Shown in pieces: positions 23,212 through 30,802 of a DNA stretch of 64,000 bases. Where the stretch lies: the NCBI RefSeq assembly GCF_014654365.1, contig NZ_BNAY01000007.1, positions 412,180-476,179 of the forward strand. Direction: 5' to 3'. The stretch's first letter is position 1; every line of letters starts with the position of its first letter. The notes under the pieces were generated by a model. That model did no database searches. It was given only the letters and a program-made list of their open reading frames with translations, and was not told the DNA's origin. The position numbers and the translations under genes are program-made. The DNA comes from Amycolatopsis oliviviridis (GTDB lineage: Bacteria; Actinomycetota; Actinomycetes; Mycobacteriales; Pseudonocardiaceae).

Positions 23212-25608
23212 GTGAGCCAGAACGTCATCATGGTCACGCAGACGCCGGGGCATGGCTACCGGCGGATCGGTGACGCGGTGGCCGCGGCGCCGGAGGGTGC
23301 GCTGATCGTCGTCGGTCCCGGCCGTTACAGCGAGAACCTCGTCCTGTCCAAGCCGGTGACCATCACCGCCGAAGAGGGCATCGGCACGGTGACGCTCTTC
23401 GCCGGCTCCGGCGTCGTGGTCACGGTGACCGCGCAGTCGGCCGCCCTGTCCGGGATTTCGGTGGAGTCCAAGGACGACGAGAACCCGGCTGTCTTCGTGG
23501 CACAGGGCCAGCTGGGGCTCACGGAATGCGTGCTGCGCGGAGCGAGCTGGTCCACGGTCTTCGCTTCAGGTGAGGGCACTATCCTCATGCGAGGATGCGA
23601 GGTGAGCAACGGCACCGGTGCCGGCGTCGTGGTCACCTCACCGCACGGCGGTGTGCTCGAATCCTGTCGTTTCGACGGGATCGGTACCTCCGCCGTGGTG
23701 GTCGCCGACGACGGCGCCCTGCTCATGCGCGCCTGCACCGTCGATACGGCCGCCGCGAACGGCATTTGCCTCAACGGTCGCGGCAGGCTCACCGTCGACG
23801 ACACCGCCATCACCGGCACGGGCAAACCCGCGGTCGCGGTCGAACAGCAGGCGGCGATCGCCGCTACGCGGCTGACCGTGTCCCGTGTGGACGGAATCGG
23901 GTTCTACCTGGCCAGCGGCGGCAAGGTGGTCCTCGACGAATGCGTCGCGGAAAACCTTGGTGCTGAAGGAATTTTCGTGGCCGAAGGGTGCAAACCCGCG
24001 ATGCGCGGTTGCCGTATCCGCGCCGCCTCCTCGCGCGGGGTGCATTTCGCGGCGCGTTCCGGAGGCAAGATCACCGACTGCGAGGTCTCGGAGGTCGACG
24101 GGGTCGGCGTCAACGTGACCGAGCGCGCGACCCCGGAGTTCGATCGGCTCTCGGTCGTCGGCTGTTCGATCGCCGGCGTCCGGGTGTCCGACGCGGCCGA
24201 CCCGTTCTTCCGCCGGTTGCGGGTCCAGGGTTCGGACGGAGTGTGCGTCGAGGCCGACGGCGGCGGTCGCGGGACGATGGAGAACGTCGAGGTCGACGGA
24301 GGAGAGGTCGGCCTGCGGGTGGCCGGAAACTCTCGGTTGTCGGTGACCGGCCTCAGCATCCGGAAGACCGCGGATACCGGGGTGCTGGTCGCCGACGCCG
24401 CACTGGCGCTGACCGACGGCGCCATTACCGGCTCGGGCGGGAACGCCGTCCATGCGTCCGGCGGGGCGAATCTGTCGGTCCTGCGATGCCGGGTGCACAG
24501 CAGTGTCGGCGTGGGCTGTCTTTTCGCCGAAGGCGCGGCGGGGTCCGTGTCCGAGTCGGAGTTCTCCGGCGGGAAGACCGACGGCATCCGGCTCGAGACC
24601 GAGGATGCCGTCCGGGTCGCGAACTGCACCGTGCGGGACAACCAGGGCAGCGGGCTGCGCCAGACCCGGCCGGGGACCGGGATCGAAGTGATCGACCTGA
24701 TCACCACCGGGAATCTCAAGCCGGACGCCTACGGGACGACGTCGTCGATCGAGCTCACTCAGGCGCAGCCGAAGCCCCCGCAGCGACGTCCAGACGCCGA
24801 GGACCCGCTCCTGCAGTTGCAGGGTCTCGTCGGCCTGGACGGCGTCAAACGCGAAGTGACTTCGCTGATCAATCTCAACAAGATGGCGAAGCGACGCCAG
24901 GATGCCGGGTTGTCGGCGCCGCCTATGGCCCGGCACCTGGTCTTCGCCGGCGCGCCCGGCACCGGCAAGACCACCGTCGCCCGCCTCTACGGCCAGGTCC
25001 TCGCCCAGCTCGGCGTGCTCCGGGAAGGACATCTGGTCGAGGTCGCGCGGGCCGACCTGGTCGCGCAGATCATCGGTGGAACCGCGATCAAGACCACTGA
25101 GGCGTTCACCACCGCGCTCGGTGGCGTGCTGTTCATCGACGAGGCCTACACCTTGAGTTCCGGCCAAGGCGGGAGCGGGCCCGATTTCGGCCGCGAGGCG
25201 ATCGACACGCTCGTGAAGCTGATGGAGGACCACCGGGAAGACGTCGTGGTGATCGCCGCGGGCTATTCGAACGAGATGACGAAGTTCCTCGAGTCGAACC
25301 CCGGTATGGAATCCCGGTTCAGCCGGACCATCGAGTTCGCCAACTACACCGCGGAAGAACTCGTCACGATCGTCCGGACCCAATGCGCCAAACACGACTA
25401 TCACCTCCAAGACGAGGCGGCCCAGGCGCTCCATGAGCACTTCGAAGCGATCCCGAAGGACGGGACGTTCGGCAACGGCCGTACCGCTCGCCGGGTTTTC
25501 GAGCGTATGACGGACAGGCAAGCGTCTCGGCTCGCGGAGGCGGAGTCGGTCACGCAGGAGGACCTGACGTTGCTGACCGCCGACGATCTCGAAATCGGCG
25601 TGCGATGA
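23212..25608 (+). CDS. Right-handed beta-helix repeat protein fused to a CbxX/CfqX-type AAA+ ATPase
   Basis: A 798-residue fusion. Residues ~15-510 are parallel beta-helix repeats, each ~22-24 residues, with patterns such as SAVVVADDGALLMRACTVD and ADTGVLVADAALALTDGAI. The C-terminal ~280 residues form an AAA+ ATPase of the CbxX/SpoVK/EccA group, with Walker A GAPGTGKT (~579-586), Walker B GVLFIDEAYTL, sensor-1 VVVIAAGYSNEM and Arg finger region MESRFSRTIEF. GTG 23212 has GAAGGAG upstream. The AAA group includes EccA of type VII secretion. The beta-helix may bind a substrate or surface. It lies between two ART-like protein genes. Confidence 0.82.
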   Translation: MSQNVIMVTQTPGHGYRRIGDAVAAAPEGALIVVGPGRYSENLVLSKPVTITAEEGIGTVTLFAGSGVVVTVTAQSAALSGISVESKDDENPAVFVAQGQLGLTECVLRGASWSTVFASGEGTILMRGCEVSNGTGAGVVVTSPHGGVLESCRFDGIGTSAVVVADDGALLMRACTVDTAAANGICLNGRGRLTVDDTAITGTGKPAVAVEQQAAIAATRLTVSRVDGIGFYLASGGKVVLDECVAENLGAEGIFVAEGCKPAMRGCRIRAASSRGVHFAARSGGKITDCEVSEVDGVGVNVTERATPEFDRLSVVGCSIAGVRVSDAADPFFRRLRVQGSDGVCVEADGGGRGTMENVEVDGGEVGLRVAGNSRLSVTGLSIRKTADTGVLVADAALALTDGAITGSGGNAVHASGGANLSVLRCRVHSSVGVGCLFAEGAAGSVSESEFSGGKTDGIRLETEDAVRVANCTVRDNQGSGLRQTRPGTGIEVIDLITTGNLKPDAYGTTSSIELTQAQPKPPQRRPDAEDPLLQLQGLVGLDGVKREVTSLINLNKMAKRRQDAGLSAPPMARHLVFAGAPGTGKTTVARLYGQVLAQLGVLREGHLVEVARADLVAQIIGGTAIKTTEAFTTALGGVLFIDEAYTLSSGQGGSGPDFGREAIDTLVKLMEDHREDVVVIAAGYSNEMTKFLESNPGMESRFSRTIEFANYTAEELVTIVRTQCAKHDYHLQDEAAQALHEHFEAIPKDGTFGNGRTARRVFERMTDRQASRLAEAESVTQEDLTLLTADDLEIGVR

Positions 25609-25663
25609 CGAAGATGCTCAGAGATCACCGGTCAGCTCGAGGGCCCGCTGAGGCAGGAGACAA

Positions 25664-27991
25664 ATGACCCGCAATCCCGTGGAACAGGTCGCCGTCGGCC
25701 TCGTCGCCGAGTGGCGTAACGGATACTTGCTGATCCGTCAGCACGACGAACACGATCCGCCCGTCGGCGCCGCAGGGACATCTCCTGTGCCAGGGCAAGC
25801 TTTCGTGCTGGTGTCGCCCGCTGCCTCGCAGGACCCTGCCCTGAGCACGGCATTGCCCGCGCTGCTGTACCGGAAGCTGGCTGCCGCGGACGCCGGAGCC
25901 ATTCGGATCGGCCTGGCCGGGCTGGGAAAGAATCCACTTGTCGCCCAGGCGCTGGCCGATGTGCTGGACAAGGAGATCTTCGCGCCGGACGGGACCTTCG
26001 TGTCGGTGGCGGGCGGGGCGCTCTATGCCGGCTACGGGACTGGCGGTACAGGCTGGATACGATTCCGGCCGGGCTCTCCGTCCGTGCCCGGCGGGCTTCG
26101 TCATCCCTTGCCGCAGTGGGAAGAGGCGTTGCCCTCCACACCGGTGACGATCGCCGGAGCCCGGGTCGAGCCGATCCCCGCCGGGGTCCTGGTGCGGCGT
26201 GACAAAGGACAGCAGGTGACGCCGGCGGACCCCGCGTTCGCGGCGGTGGTGGACTTCGGTGTGGCGACGATAGTCGTGCCTGAGGATGCCCCGGATCCCG
26301 CGACCGTGGCCGCCGTCGTCACCAAGCTGTCGCCGGCGCGTACTCAGCTCGCCGTACTCCCTTCTTTCGCGGCTGAGCACCCCTGGCTGCGCGCCTGCAC
26401 CACGGCACTCGGCAGGGACGTCGCCGTGGCGGGGTTGTCGTTCGCCGCCGCTAGTGGTGGCTCTGCAGGGATGACAGGCCCGTTCGTGGCGAAGCTCAGG
26501 CAACGCGTGGACGGCGCCCAGGAGGTCATCGAGGCCGCCGAGCCCCCAGCGGGATGGCAGCGTCATGGCCGCACGGGATATCGGCTCGGTGATGTGCTGG
26601 CCGACGTCGTACCGTCCGGTGTGGTGCTGCGTACCGGTCCGGGCGATCCCGCTGCGGGACACCCGCCATTCTCCCCGTACGAGTGGACTCTCTACCTGGG
26701 GACACCAGGAGTACCGATCAAACCAGACCTCTTGCACGCCGCGGAGACCTTGCTCGCCGCGTTGGCGCCCGAGGTCCGCGACGTGGCCCGGCTCCAGCTG
26801 AGCGGGGTGCTCGATGACCGGGCGCGGGCGAGTTTCGAGCACGTGCCGGACCTCTCCGAGCCGGAGTTTCCGGCACGACCGGCCGAACTCGCGGATCCGC
26901 GGCAAGAGGCTCCCGCGACCGCACGTCGCGCGTCGGTCGTGTCCCGCCCGCTCACCGTGTCCGCCGCGCCGGTCCCGACGATTTCGGGGGCACCGACTCC
27001 GCTAGCGGAAACACCCGCGATTCCCCCGGAGGAACCCGCGGCGCAGGCGAAGACGGCAGCGCGATCTCCTGAGCCCGCGGAGGTAGTGAGCCAAGAGAAC
27101 GAACCGGGCAGCGAGACGTCAGCCGAAACCGGGCAAATGGTGACGCGGGCCGCGCCGGGTACCCCGGTTGTGATCGCCGATCGGTCGAGCGCGGCCGCCG
27201 AGCAGGCCAGATTCGCTGCTTCCGCCGGCGAGCTCTTCACCGAAGCACTGGCCACGGTGAACGCGGCTTTGGCGACTTGGCCGTCGATGCGGCAGGAGGA
27301 CACTGCCGGGGTGAAGGCGGACTTCGTGGCCGTGTGCCTCTATCTCGGCCGGGGAGCGGGAAATTCCCATGACCTGAACGAGGCTGTGCGCTCGGGCACC
27401 GCCGAAGCCATCGACGACCATGTCCACTGCCTCGTTTCGGGGCTGCGCCGACTACCCACACACCGTCGCGCCGTGCTCCGGCAAAGCAAGGCGGCGCGAC
27501 CCTTGGAAAGGACCGTCGATCCGGGTGTTTTGCTGACCGAACCGGGTTTTCTCTGCGGTAGCGCGGATCTCGATGTGATGGTGCCGGGCGCGGATCTCGA
27601 CGTGCTGATCTGGCCGGCGTCGGCGCGGCGGACCTCGGCGCTCAGGATCGGTCAGTCGGTGAACGAGGTCGTTTTCTTCGGTGGGGCCCGATTCAAAGCC
27701 CTCGCGGTACGCACGGCCGAACCGCTCGACGAACCCGGTGAGGAAAGGCCGACGCCGCGGGACGCGGCGCTGTTTCGTGAACTCGCTCCGGACGAGCCGG
27801 CGCCCGTGTCCGGCGAGCTCGACGAATACGATCTCGCGGCGCTGGCGAAGTTGGATCGGGCACTGGAGACGCGGCGCCGTAGCACGCTGAGGGTTGTCGA
27901 GGAACCCGATGTGACAGGCCGGTTGACGAGTTCGATGCTGGAATGGCGCGATTCGGCGACGGTCGCCCGGACAGCGACCTTGGCTTCGTGA
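25664..27991 (+). CDS. Large protein with ART-like C-terminal domain, paralogue of the 17448 gene product
   Basis: A 775-residue soluble protein with the same layout as the 17448 product: a TGWIRFRPGSPSVPGGLRHP block ending PLPQWE, then VEPIPAGVLVRRDK, later SGVVLRTGPGDP, a Pro/Ala/Ser-rich linker (430-510), and a C-terminal ART-like region (GLRRLPTHRRAVLRQ; NEVVFFGGARFKAL; ALFRELAPDE). The catalytic Glu is again not clear. AGGAGACAA precedes ATG 25664, 55 bases after the AAA+ gene, so co-transcription is likely. It converges with the TetR gene (7-base gap). Function unknown; an accessory to the AAA+ protein is my inference. Confidence 0.6.
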   Translation: MTRNPVEQVAVGLVAEWRNGYLLIRQHDEHDPPVGAAGTSPVPGQAFVLVSPAASQDPALSTALPALLYRKLAAADAGAIRIGLAGLGKNPLVAQALADVLDKEIFAPDGTFVSVAGGALYAGYGTGGTGWIRFRPGSPSVPGGLRHPLPQWEEALPSTPVTIAGARVEPIPAGVLVRRDKGQQVTPADPAFAAVVDFGVATIVVPEDAPDPATVAAVVTKLSPARTQLAVLPSFAAEHPWLRACTTALGRDVAVAGLSFAAASGGSAGMTGPFVAKLRQRVDGAQEVIEAAEPPAGWQRHGRTGYRLGDVLADVVPSGVVLRTGPGDPAAGHPPFSPYEWTLYLGTPGVPIKPDLLHAAETLLAALAPEVRDVARLQLSGVLDDRARASFEHVPDLSEPEFPARPAELADPRQEAPATARRASVVSRPLTVSAAPVPTISGAPTPLAETPAIPPEEPAAQAKTAARSPEPAEVVSQENEPGSETSAETGQMVTRAAPGTPVVIADRSSAAAEQARFAASAGELFTEALATVNAALATWPSMRQEDTAGVKADFVAVCLYLGRGAGNSHDLNEAVRSGTAEAIDDHVHCLVSGLRRLPTHRRAVLRQSKAARPLERTVDPGVLLTEPGFLCGSADLDVMVPGADLDVLIWPASARRTSALRIGQSVNEVVFFGGARFKALAVRTAEPLDEPGEERPTPRDAALFRELAPDEPAPVSGELDEYDLAALAKLDRALETRRRSTLRVVEEPDVTGRLTSSMLEWRDSATVARTATLAS

Positions 27992-27998
27992 ACCAGCG

Positions 27999-28607
27999 CT
28001 ACGGCTCGGACCTGTCGACCAGCGCGCGGGTCAGCGTCGTGGCGGTCGAGACGATACTGGTGATCGCTTCTTCGGCGGGCATGCCGCACTGGTCGAGCAA
28101 GCAGAAGAGCGATTCGGCGCCGATGACGACGGCAAGACCTTCCCTGAGGCGGGCGAGCCTCGCCGCGTCGATCGCCTGACTTTCCCCAAGAGGCGCCAAA
28201 GCGAAATCGATGAGCTCGAACCTCAGGCCCCGGCGGGTGGTGGGCGCGTCGTCAGGGGCCACGATGGTCGTGGCGATCGTCGCGCGTATCGCTTTCTGGA
28301 AGGTCAGAACGTGCCGGAGCAGGTAGTCGCAAGCCGCGGCGACACGCTCCACCACGTCGCTCGAGTCCGCCACGTGCGCCAGCGCTTCGCGCGGATCCGT
28401 TTGCTGCGTGGCCATCGCCTTCTGCAGCAGGGTAGCGATGTCGGGAAAGTACCGGTAAGCGGTGGCTTCGGAGACGAGTGCCCTTTCAGCCACCTCGGGC
28501 ATCGTGACCACCCGGTCGGTTCGCGTCAGCTCGACTGCCGCCGCGAGGATGGCGTTGTAGGTGCGTCGCTTCTGATTTTCTCGACCTCTCGTGCCTGGTT
28601 CGGTCAC
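27999..28607 (-). CDS. TetR-family repressor
   Basis: About 202 residues from GTG 28607, which has GGGAGGGA upstream; an in-frame start at 28694 would add 29 residues. The N-terminal TetR helix-turn-helix is clear: RRTYNAILAAAVELTRTDRV, VTMPEVAERALVSEATAYRY, FPDIATLLQKAM. The C-terminal ligand domain is helical. It is divergent from an MFS transporter gene (28861), the usual arrangement for a repressor of an efflux pump. A candidate operator is at 28781-28797. Confidence 0.87.
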   Translation of the reverse strand: MTEPGTRGRENQKRRTYNAILAAAVELTRTDRVVTMPEVAERALVSEATAYRYFPDIATLLQKAMATQQTDPREALAHVADSSDVVERVAAACDYLLRHVLTFQKAIRATIATTIVAPDDAPTTRRGLRFELIDFALAPLGESQAIDAARLARLREGLAVVIGAESLFCLLDQCGMPAEEAITSIVSTATTLTRALVDRSEP

Positions 28608-28780
28608 GAATCCCTCCCTGACTCCCGGCTCGGACGACGCGACTGTAGTCAGGTCGTCGTGCCGCCGGGCGTACGCGATACGAGCGCTGTTCAAGGGCTC
28701 GCTTACTCCCCTCGACGGGTGAGATTAGGCGCGGCACCCGCGTTTATGCAAGTATCCTCTCACAAGGAGTCTAGTCTCTC

Positions 28781-28797
28781 ATCACGGCGCTCGTGAT
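28781..28797. promoter_or_regulatory. Inverted repeat between TetR and MFS genes
   Basis: ATCACG-GCGCT-CGTGAT, perfect six-base arms, 64 bases before the MFS start in the divergent gap. A plausible TetR operator, although arms are short and half-sites match the palindrome at 4873-4886. Confidence 0.4.
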
Positions 28798-28860
28798 CAG
28801 CGACGGAAGCCACCCCGGCCTTTCGACGCCGCCCCCTGTACCGCCGGCTAGGAGCTGAAA

Positions 28861-30117
28861 ATGCCCCCTGAGCACACCGTCACCCGCGGGGCGCGGTCCC
28901 GCGTGCTGATCGGTGCGGCGATCGGTCTTGTCGGCGGATTCACCGCGACCTTCTTGGCGACGGTCGGTCAGTTCATCCGTCCGATCACTGCTGAATTCGG
29001 CTGGGGCCGTACCGAACTGTCGATAGTGGTGGTCATGGCCGCGGTCGGCTCAGCGGTCGGCTCGCCACTCATCGGCCGCTTGGTGCAACGATTCGGCTCT
29101 CGGCCCTTCCTAATGCTCTCAGGGGTTTTTCTCGCGGCTGCTTTCGTCGCTTTCGCTGCTGCGCCGGCCGAAACGGGTTACTTCGCGCTCTTGTCCTTTC
29201 TGGTCGGCTTGCTGGCGGTCGGCACGACATCCGCCGCGCTGCTCGCCGTGGTACCGCGCTTCTTCGACCGTCGGCTCGGACTCGCCCTCGGCGCGGTCAT
29301 GGGCGGGTCGGCGGTGGGTACGGCAATCCTGCAGATCGCTGTCGGATCAGCGTTGGTGCACCTGGGTTGGCGGTCGACCTACCTACTGCTCGCCGGTGTC
29401 GTGGTCGTTCTCATAGGTGTCGCCGCACTGATCGGCTTCCCGCCGGGAACCGGCCCTCAGTACGAGGTGACGGCCGTGACATCGGGCGGCCTGGTCGTGC
29501 GCGAGGCCCTGCGCTGGCCCCGCTTCTCGCTCCTGCTCGGCGCTGTTCTCCTGTCCGCGGTCGGGACGGCCGGTTCCGCCGCACACTTCGTCCCGTTCGT
29601 CATCGATCAGGGGATCGAACCGCAGGTGGCGGCAGGTGCGTCGGCCGCCGCGGGTTTCGGGGTCGCCGCCGGCCGTTTCGTCAGCGGTGCCCTGCTCGAC
29701 CGAGTGAACGCCCCCCGGTTCGCGGGAGGTGTGTTCCTGATCGCGGCGACCGCTCTCGCGGTGTCGGCCACGTTGCCGCCGTCGCCAGTTGTCGTTTACG
29801 CGTCCTGCGCGCTAGCCAGCGGTTTCGCCCTGGGCGCGGAAGGCGACATCATTCCGTTTCTCCTGCGGAGGTACGTCGGCGTCCGTGCCTACGCGCCGGT
29901 TCTCGGTATCGGCATCGGCGTCTTCACCCTGGGTGGTGCGATCGGTACGGCCATGTTCGGGCTCGTGTTCGACGGGTTCGGCAGCTACGTGCCGGCTCTC
30001 TTGACGGCGTCATCCGGGCTGATCGTCGCCGCGATCCTCCTCCAGTTCATGGGGCCCTACCGGTACCCCGGACTCCGACGTCGCACCGAACTACTCACCG
30101 GGGCGGCCGAGTCCTGA
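28861..30117 (+). CDS. MFS transporter
   Basis: A 418-residue protein with about 12 membrane segments and Gly/Ala-rich helices (GAAIGLVGGFTATFLATV; VVVMAAVGSAVGSPLIGRLV). The loop-2/3 signature GRLVQRFGSRPF is the MFS motif A variant. It resembles the monocarboxylate/oxalate-formate-antiporter branch more than drug/H+ antiporters. TAGGAGCTG precedes the ATG. It is divergent from the TetR gene, which probably controls it. The substrate cannot be told from sequence. Confidence 0.87.
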   Translation: MPPEHTVTRGARSRVLIGAAIGLVGGFTATFLATVGQFIRPITAEFGWGRTELSIVVVMAAVGSAVGSPLIGRLVQRFGSRPFLMLSGVFLAAAFVAFAAAPAETGYFALLSFLVGLLAVGTTSAALLAVVPRFFDRRLGLALGAVMGGSAVGTAILQIAVGSALVHLGWRSTYLLLAGVVVVLIGVAALIGFPPGTGPQYEVTAVTSGGLVVREALRWPRFSLLLGAVLLSAVGTAGSAAHFVPFVIDQGIEPQVAAGASAAAGFGVAAGRFVSGALLDRVNAPRFAGGVFLIAATALAVSATLPPSPVVVYASCALASGFALGAEGDIIPFLLRRYVGVRAYAPVLGIGIGVFTLGGAIGTAMFGLVFDGFGSYVPALLTASSGLIVAAILLQFMGPYRYPGLRRRTELLTGAAES

Positions 30118-30221
30118 TCGCGGGGCTGACCAGGATGTGAACTCGCACAGCGCGTCCATCTTGCTATCGCGCGGCTCCCGCAGGCGAGCCAGTGGTGAAG
30201 GTGACCTGCCAAGCCTCAAAG

Positions 30222-30235
30222 CGAACATGTGTTCT
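30222..30235. promoter_or_regulatory. Possible LexA (SOS) box
   Basis: CGAACATGTGTTCT contains GAAC-N4-GTTC, the core of the actinobacterial LexA site, though the outer bases deviate from TCGAAC-N4-GTTCGA. It lies at the start of the degraded island. Which gene it would control is unclear. Confidence 0.35.
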
Positions 30236-30273
30236 ATGGTCGTGCGAGGCTGTGGGAGCAGCGACAGGGATAG

Positions 30274-30513
30274 GTGCAGGTCAAGGAGGTGGGCGGGCTG
30301 AGTTGGCTGGTTCGAGAGCGTGTCACTGGGTGTGAGTGGCGCTTCGAGACAAGCGACATGGCATGGGACGCCGGCGGCTATGACCTCCGGCGCTTTGAAG
30401 TCCACGTGATCGGCGAACGAGTGGTCGGCGCGCCGGATGGCTACCCAGACTCGATGCCATCCTCCGATGGTGCTCCTGGAGCGTCTCCACCTAGTCTTGC
30501 TTGCCCCGGCTAG
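30274..30513 (+). CDS. Possible small unknown protein
   Basis: GTG 30274 opens a 79-residue frame (SWLVRERVTGCEWRFETSDM) with an ACAGGGA ribosome-like site and a possible SOS box 40 bases upstream. The C-terminus is Pro/Ser-rich and looks non-coding. No family recognised. The rest of 30118-30595 holds nothing I can support. Low confidence. Confidence 0.22.
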   Translation: MQVKEVGGLSWLVRERVTGCEWRFETSDMAWDAGGYDLRRFEVHVIGERVVGAPDGYPDSMPSSDGAPGASPPSLACPG

Positions 30514-30595
30514 CGTTCCGGCCGTCGATGTTCGGCAACCGAGGCATCGTGGGCGCTGGGCGGCGTCGGTTGGTACGCGAGGCCGCCCAGCGGGG

Positions 30596-30799
30596 TTACC
30601 CACCCAGCCCGAGGAGATCTCGGGCGCGAGTGCGGCCGATGTGGCGCGTGAGCTCGTGGTACATGTGCGGGGTGCGGAGGTCACCAAGCCTAAGGAACGG
30701 TTCGACAGGCGGCGTTGCTCCCGGTCGGGACTCGATTGTCACGGGCGTGCGCACCCCGAGCCGCAGTACGTCCTGACCGACGGTCGCTTCGGTTGCCAC
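30596..30799 (-). CDS. Possible small protein translated after the nuclease-like gene
   Basis: GTG 30799 follows the stop of the 620-aa gene by three bases, so coupling is possible. The 67 residues (TPVTIESRPGATPPVEPFLR; LTRHIGRTRARDLLGLGG) show no known domain. Codon use is consistent with coding but the evidence is thin. Confidence 0.35.
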   Translation of the reverse strand: MATEATVGQDVLRLGVRTPVTIESRPGATPPVEPFLRLGDLRTPHMYHELTRHIGRTRARDLLGLGG

Positions 30800-30802
30800 G
30801 AG

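Noticed and set aside
17448-27991. A complete type VII secretion locus
   Set aside because: No EccB, EccC, EccD, EccE, mycosin or WXG100 pair is encoded here, so only accessory-type genes can be claimed.
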